11,405 bases of DNA, from NCBI GenBank assembly GCA_937952095.1, contig CALFYG010000175.1, positions 1-11,405 of the forward strand, in the 5' to 3' direction. A model generated the notes under the pieces. That model ran no database searches, was not told the origin of the DNA, and saw only the letters and a list, made by a program, of their open reading frames with translations. Origin of the DNA: an uncultured Micrococcales bacterium. Lineage in GTDB: Bacteria > Actinomycetota > Actinomycetes > S36-B12 > UBA10799. The position numbers were made by a program, and so were the translations under genes. This document shows positions 7,886 through 11,405 of the stretch, one piece after another. Within the stretch, counting starts at the first letter, position 1. The number at the start of each line of letters is the position of its first letter.

Positions 7886-8175
7886 ATGATCCCCTGCTCC
7901 CGGAGACCGTGGCGCATGCGCGAACGACGACAGGAGGCGAGAAACTCACCCTTCACAGACTCTTCGCCTAAGGAATCGACCAAGCGTGTCGAGAACTCCA
8001 GGAGGCGGCGGCCGGAGGAGGCAACGCCCCGGAAGTAGCAGTCGGCCTCACACAACCCGCCAATTCTGTCAGCCAACAGGCGGTAGCCCACGGTATCGAG
8101 CCCGGATCGAGAAGCCTCCGGCGAAGGCCCTTGGCAGCCGAGTCCGGTTCTGGCCCTACGAGCGCCACCAAGCAT
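7873..8175 (-). CDS. Unrecognised small protein at the head of the leftward operon
   Basis: This open frame of 100 codons begins at ATG 8175, preceded by GGGGGA about 4 bases upstream, and ends 13 bases inside the amidotransferase gene, so translational coupling is possible. I do not recognise the family. The C-terminal two thirds (from GLDTVGYRLLADRIGG to the end) look protein-like: mixed hydrophobic and charged, with LLEFSTRLVDSLGEE suggesting an amphipathic helix, and three Cys in the middle and C-terminal part. The first 25 residues are Arg/Gly/Ser-rich and less convincing. A second minus-strand frame, 8237 to 7968, looks more natural over its first 40 codons (LGETCLVALVGPEP). The locus may therefore be a frame-broken older gene, or the ORF may be chance. 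It has no membrane segment or signal peptide. Confidence 0.45.
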   Translation of the reverse strand: MLGGARRARTGLGCQGPSPEASRSGLDTVGYRLLADRIGGLCEADCYFRGVASSGRRLLEFSTRLVDSLGEESVKGEFLASCRRSRMRHGLREQGIICVA

Positions 8176-8305
8176 GTTTCCCCCAATTTGACGAAATTTC
8201 GAAAACGATCCGCTCGCCTCGGATCCAGTTTAAGCAAGCGCCGGAAGTTAGCTAGATCCGCCGTGACCTACGCTCATGAGGTCTGGTGATTTCGGGGGTG
8301 ATCTC
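8176..8305. promoter_or_regulatory. Divergent control region between the two polysaccharide transcription units
   Basis: This 130-bp strip separates the leftward and rightward gene sets and should hold both promoters, since neither set has another long upstream gap. It is more AT-rich on its left side. It contains a perfect 10-bp palindrome CGAAATTTCG at 8192-8201 and an inverted repeat GATCCG (8207-8212) / CGGATC (8220-8225) with a 7-base spacer; either could bind a regulator. I see no convincing -35/-10 pair on either strand. If the minus-strand frame starting at 8237 is real, part of this strip is coding. Confidence 0.5.
8294..8302 (+). promoter_or_regulatory. Ribosome binding site for the rightward glycosyltransferase
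   Basis: GGGGGTGAT lies 3 to 4 bases before GTG 8306 and is close to the ideal anti-16S match GGAGGTGAT. It decides the start over the in-frame ATG at 8276, which would place this site inside the coding sequence. Confidence 0.75.
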
Positions 8306-9472
8306 GTGCGAGTTCTTGTCTTTGCGCCTGCATTTGAGCCTGCGGTTCGGGCGGGGGGTCCGGCACGGTCGATGACCAATCTGGTCAATACCGTGTCCCA
8401 GCGACACCAAGTCGTCGCTGTTGCCCCCGACCGCGACCTCGGCGATTCCGAGCCGTTCCCGGGTCTCTCGGGCCGGATGCTCACACGCGGAAACGCCAGA
8501 GTCTTCTACGTCAGCGGATCGTCGCCCCGACAGTGGACCTCCCTGCTGCGACAACTCAGCAGCCAACAGTTCGACCTGATTGTGGTGAACAGCGTGTGGG
8601 ATCCCCGGTACGCATTGCTCCCGGTCGTCCTCAAGTCGATTCGCGTTCTCCACGGCCCAGTACTGCTACTCCCACGCGGGGAGTTGGAGCCGGGGGCTTT
8701 GGCCCTCAAACAGTGGAAGAAGCGATTGGCGGGGCCAGCGTTCCGTTCTGCCTATCGACATGGCGTGTCGTTGTTCGGGGCGACCAGCGCTGCTGAGGCC
8801 ACCAACATCTCAGCGTGGTTCGGCGGGAAGCCAGTGGTCACCACGACGAACAACCTCCCTGATGCGATCTCCTGGGGCGTGCCGGCAACACCCAGCAACC
8901 ACTTGCGCGCCCTTTTCCTCTCCCGGATCAACCCCAAGAAGGGCCTCCTGCACCTGCTCGTGGGCCTGAGTCAAGTAACCCGCGAGATACACCTATCCAT
9001 CGTTGGCCCGACAGAAGACCCCGAGTACTGGCAGAAGTGCCAGCACGTCATCGCCCAAATGCCCCCCCACGTCACGGTGACCCACAACGAGCTCGCCCAA
9101 CGCGACGAGATCCCCGCACTGCTGTGGAACTCAGACTGCATGATCCTGCCCACTGCCGGCGAGAACTACGGCCACGTCATCGCAGAAGCGCTTCAGGCCG
9201 GCTGCCCTGTGATCACCACGCCGACGACGCCATGGACCCAAGTGATACGCGAGGGTGGGGGCAACCTCATAGACGATCGCGAGGATTCCGCGACACTAGC
9301 GGCTTTGCTGGACCGTTGGGCCGGCAAGACCTTGGATGAGCTCGCGGCTGCGCGAAGAAGCGCCAGGGAGGCTTTCGAACAGTTCTCAACCGTAGCTGGG
9401 CCCAACATCGTCGAACTAGCGCTGGCGGCACTGTCAGATCAGGCAGCCAGACCGCCAGGCATGCACACGTGA
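8306..9472 (+). CDS. GT-B fold glycosyltransferase, GT4 family, exopolysaccharide type
   Basis: This is a 388-residue cytoplasmic glycosyltransferase. It begins VRVLVFAPAFEPAVRAGGPARS, a typical GT4 N-terminus in which the AGGP loop contributes to substrate binding. LLPRGELEPGAL (121-132) corresponds to the PhGmLdpwAL-like segment common in exopolysaccharide GT4 enzymes. LFLSRINPKKGL (204-214) opens the C-terminal nucleotide-sugar-binding domain, and the EX7E pair is E286 and E294 in GENYGHVIAEALQAGCPV. The GTG start at 8306 is supported by a strong ribosome binding site and by where the family sequence begins. It probably adds a second sugar to the repeat unit made by the leftward genes. The methyltransferase gene follows after 13 bases, so the two form an operon. 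Confidence 0.9.
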   Translation: MRVLVFAPAFEPAVRAGGPARSMTNLVNTVSQRHQVVAVAPDRDLGDSEPFPGLSGRMLTRGNARVFYVSGSSPRQWTSLLRQLSSQQFDLIVVNSVWDPRYALLPVVLKSIRVLHGPVLLLPRGELEPGALALKQWKKRLAGPAFRSAYRHGVSLFGATSAAEATNISAWFGGKPVVTTTNNLPDAISWGVPATPSNHLRALFLSRINPKKGLLHLLVGLSQVTREIHLSIVGPTEDPEYWQKCQHVIAQMPPHVTVTHNELAQRDEIPALLWNSDCMILPTAGENYGHVIAEALQAGCPVITTPTTPWTQVIREGGGNLIDDREDSATLAALLDRWAGKTLDELAAARRSAREAFEQFSTVAGPNIVELALAALSDQAARPPGMHT

Positions 9473-9480
9473 GAGGGTGA
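9473..9480 (+). promoter_or_regulatory. Ribosome binding site for the methyltransferase
   Basis: GAGGGTGA immediately follows the glycosyltransferase stop and lies 5 bases before GTG 9486. It overlaps the alternative in-frame GTG at 9477 and so favours the start at 9486. Confidence 0.65.
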
Positions 9481-9485
9481 CAAGC

Positions 9486-10178
9486 GTGAATCGGCTATAC
9501 GAAAACTACCTCAGTGACCATGCGGGCTACGAGGACGCCAGCTCGCTCGGACTCGTGCTCGATAGGGACCTGCTGGCGATGATCCCATCACGATCGGCGC
9601 GCTGTCTGGACCTGGGCTGCGGCCAAGGGGGTTTGTCGGCCTACCTTCGTGAGCGAGGCGTTTCGAACGCATTTGGCGTGGATATTAGCCCCGAACAGGT
9701 CTCTCACGCACATGCACTGGGAAGGGACTACGTGAACCAGAGCGACGTCGCGGACGCGCTAATCGGAAGCGAGGATCAGTGGGACGTGGTTACCGCTTTC
9801 GACTTCCTCGAACACCTGGACCCCGAGGCGGTGCTCCCCATGCTCGAGGCAGCGCGTGGCGCCCTCAGCAAGAACGGGATCATGATCGCGCGCGTACCGA
9901 ACGCAGCGGGGCCTGTGTACGGAAGGATCCAGTTCGGGGACTTCACGCACAAGTCAATGTTCACCTCGCGAAGCCTTCAACAACTGGCCAAAGCAGCGAG
10001 GTTCTCGGGTGCGGATTTCCGAGAAGTGCCACCCCTAGTCCACGGCTTCAAGAGCGCCGCACGGCGTGCCATTTGGGGGGTGTTTGCTGGATCGACACGT
10101 GTGGCAATTGCTGCGGAGAGCGGCACCCTTCGCGGACACCTGGTTACGAGCAACATAATGGCCTACCTCCATGCCTGA
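9486..10178 (+). CDS. Class I SAM-dependent methyltransferase of the polysaccharide locus
   Basis: This is a 230-residue soluble methyltransferase with a Rossmann-type SAM-binding core. Motif I is LDLGCGQGG (41-49), the acidic end of strand 2 is VDISPEQ (65-71), the post-strand-4 segment is FDFLEHL (105-111), and strand 5 leads into IMIARVPNAAGP (132-143). The stretch GDFTHKSMFTSRSLQQL (151-167) is characteristic of methyltransferases found in O-antigen and capsule loci, where they methylate sugars of the growing chain. The acceptor cannot be predicted. The start at GTG 9486 is preferred over GTG 9477 because GAGGGTGA sits at the right distance. It is transcribed with the upstream glycosyltransferase. 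No other gene continues this operon: the next 350 bases look non-coding. Confidence 0.88.
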   Translation: MNRLYENYLSDHAGYEDASSLGLVLDRDLLAMIPSRSARCLDLGCGQGGLSAYLRERGVSNAFGVDISPEQVSHAHALGRDYVNQSDVADALIGSEDQWDVVTAFDFLEHLDPEAVLPMLEAARGALSKNGIMIARVPNAAGPVYGRIQFGDFTHKSMFTSRSLQQLAKAARFSGADFREVPPLVHGFKSAARRAIWGVFAGSTRVAIAAESGTLRGHLVTSNIMAYLHA

Positions 10179-10532
10179 CGGAGACGCCCTGCAAACCGGC
10201 GGATGGCACACGGCATTGGTGGAAGGGCGCGGGGCCAGATATCTGACACTACTTGCGGCACGGGTCCCTTCGGATACACGATCGCGTGGCACCTTTTGCA
10301 GTCTGACATGGCGGAGGTCCGGATGGTCTCGTGTCACGAGGCCACGCAGGACGACCTGAGCAGGAGTGTCGGCGACAAGGAGCCGCACGGCCGCGCGCAT
10401 GCTCCTACGTCGATAATGTCCGCGCCAGCCGCGAACAGCTTGACCCCGTCCGGGGTATTCTAGAACGACTTCATGTCCCGGCTGCGATGACGGTCCGCCA
10501 GAGTCACCGCAGCACGATCTCGGGAGGGAAAC
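10179..10532 (+). other. Non-coding stretch between the polysaccharide operon and the secreted-protein gene
   Basis: I find no open frame here with protein-like composition on either strand. It should hold the end of the upstream transcript and the promoter of the next gene. A 13-base palindrome CTCGTG-T-CACGAG lies at 10328-10340. A small inverted repeat ACCCC/GGGGT lies at about 10443-10456. TTGACC at 10440-10445 and TAGAAC at 10461-10466 could be a -35/-10 pair, but the 15-bp spacer is short, so I call it only a possibility. No convincing intrinsic terminator follows the methyltransferase. Confidence 0.5.
10522..10528 (+). promoter_or_regulatory. Strong ribosome binding site of the frame-broken secreted-protein gene
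   Basis: GGGAGGG lies 4 bases before GTG 10533. That GTG is followed by only about 27 codons in its own frame, but it reads into a good signal peptide if one base is removed at 10554-10559. The site therefore marks the ancestral start. Confidence 0.65.
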
Positions 10533-11405
10533 GTGAAAGGTATAGAAGGCATCGGTGGGAGTATTCGGCCTTGCGGCACTCTTGACAGTTGGCGCAATCC
10601 CCGCTGGAGCCGTTGATCTGACCGACGGGGGCGCCGAGGTCACCCTCGCCCCGTGCGCGCAGGGTTCTGGCCGGACCGACTCGTACATCCCGAATTGCAG
10701 TTACGTCTACCTGTCCAAGGTCGCCGCGCCGCCGTACACCTACCTGAGTTCCCAAGGTGCGGTGTCGTGGAAGGGAGGCACGTTCACCGGCGGGGCCCTG
10801 AACTTCCCCGCGGCCGGGCAGACCTGGCCGGGGTTGACGGACTTGTTCCTCGGGGCCAGCGGCACCGTCTCGCCGAAGGCCATCACGGGCACCGTCGACG
10901 CCAACGGCAAGGTCGACCTGACGATGGACTACGACATCCTGCTGAAGGCCGGCGCGAACGGTGCCGCCTGACGGGTACCACCGAGTTGTCGTCGGCAGGC
11001 ACCGAGAGGCTCGGCGGGCAGGCGACCGGCAACAACTACGACCCGGCGACCGGGCGTTCGCGGTGGCCAGCACCACCTACCCGGCTCCGACCACCACCGG
11101 CAGTTGCCTGCTGACCAACGCCGCCTATGACCTGTCCAAGGGGGTCGGCTGGTACCTGACCGGGACGATGCATTTGCCCACAGCCCCGAAGCCGCAGACG
11201 GCGAGCCCGAAGCCGCCGAAGAGGATCAAGCCGAAGGGCAAGACCGTGCTGCTGAAGAAGGCCGTGGTGACCAACGCCGGGCAGACGGCCACCGCGAAAG
11301 TCACCTGGTCGACGAAGAAGAGCGCCATGGGGAACAAGGCCCGGTTCGCGTCGGTGACGACCAGCAAGGCCGGCAAGGTCACGATCACGACCACCCGGAA
11401 GGCCA
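10533..11405 (+). pseudogene. Secreted protein gene with three frameshifts, 3' end beyond the window
   Basis: Joined across frames, this encodes a secreted protein. From GTG 10533 it reads (V)KGIEGI, then, one frame over, VFGLAALLTVGAIPAGA, a good signal peptide with a likely cut after AGA. An unrecognised, probably beta-rich domain follows (DLTDGGAEVTLAPC onward), with Cys residues at CAQG, NCSY and GSCLL. A Pro/Lys linker around KPQTASPKPPKRIKPKGK and a Thr/Lys-rich segment then run to the right edge. Frame breaks lie at about 10554-10559 (one extra G), 10967-10968 (one missing C; the shifted frame otherwise stops at 10971) and 11052-11054 (one missing G). All fall in G or C runs. This is either a decaying gene or an intact gene with homopolymer sequencing errors. 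An alternative start, GTG 10555 with AGAAGG upstream, would avoid the first break but leaves a signal peptide with no positive charge. Confidence 0.7.

Noticed and set aside
10440..10466. TTGACC / TAGAAC as a promoter for the secreted-protein gene
   Set aside because: The 15-bp spacer is shorter than usual and the -10 match is weak; mentioned in the gap entry but not called as a feature.
10035..10688. Minus-strand frame of about 217 codons across the gap and both neighbouring genes
   Set aside because: Its composition is Arg/Pro/Ser-rich with no domain, it overlaps the methyltransferase and the secreted-protein gene antisense, and it has no ribosome binding site I can support.
11125..11394. 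Minus-strand frame at the right edge with a hydrophobic translation
   Set aside because: It is the antisense of the Lys/Thr-rich C-terminal part of the secreted protein; Lys codons read as Phe/Leu on the other strand, which gives a false membrane-like look.

Overview
The window looks like chromosomal DNA from a high-GC actinobacterium. The DNA is GC-rich, GTG starts are common, ribosome binding sites are of the GGAGG/GGGGGTGA type, and the secreted protein at the right edge has an Ala/Gly-rich signal peptide. No rRNA, tRNA or housekeeping marker is present, so I cannot place it below the phylum level.

Layout. (1) Positions 1-1977 are the right part of an IS21-family insertion sequence: a 5'-truncated istA transposase, an overlapping istB ATPase helper, and a right end with a perfect 20-bp hairpin and repeats spaced 22 bp apart. 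(2) Positions 2053-8175 are a leftward block: a small unrecognised ORF, an asparagine-synthase-type amidotransferase, a GT-B glycosyltransferase, a Wzx-like flippase and a Wzy-like polymerase. (3) Positions 8176-8305 are a divergent control region. (4) Positions 8306-10178 are a rightward pair: a second GT-B glycosyltransferase and a SAM-dependent methyltransferase. (5) Positions 10179-10532 have no convincing gene. (6) From 10533 to the right edge lies a secreted-protein gene whose reading frame breaks three times.

The middle eight kilobases read as part of a Wzx/Wzy-type extracellular polysaccharide locus. Two glycosyltransferases would add sugars to a lipid-linked repeat unit on the cytoplasmic side. 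The methyltransferase and the amidotransferase would decorate it, the flippase would turn it across the membrane, and the polymerase would join the units. The priming glycosyltransferase, nucleotide-sugar synthesis genes and chain-length/export genes are not in the window, so this is a fragment of the locus. The IS abuts the distal end of the polymerase gene.

No clearly new system is evident. The points most worth checking are the frame-broken secreted protein, the amidotransferase with an altered pyrophosphatase-loop motif, the 22-bp-periodic IS end, and the unexplained small ORF at the head of the leftward operon.
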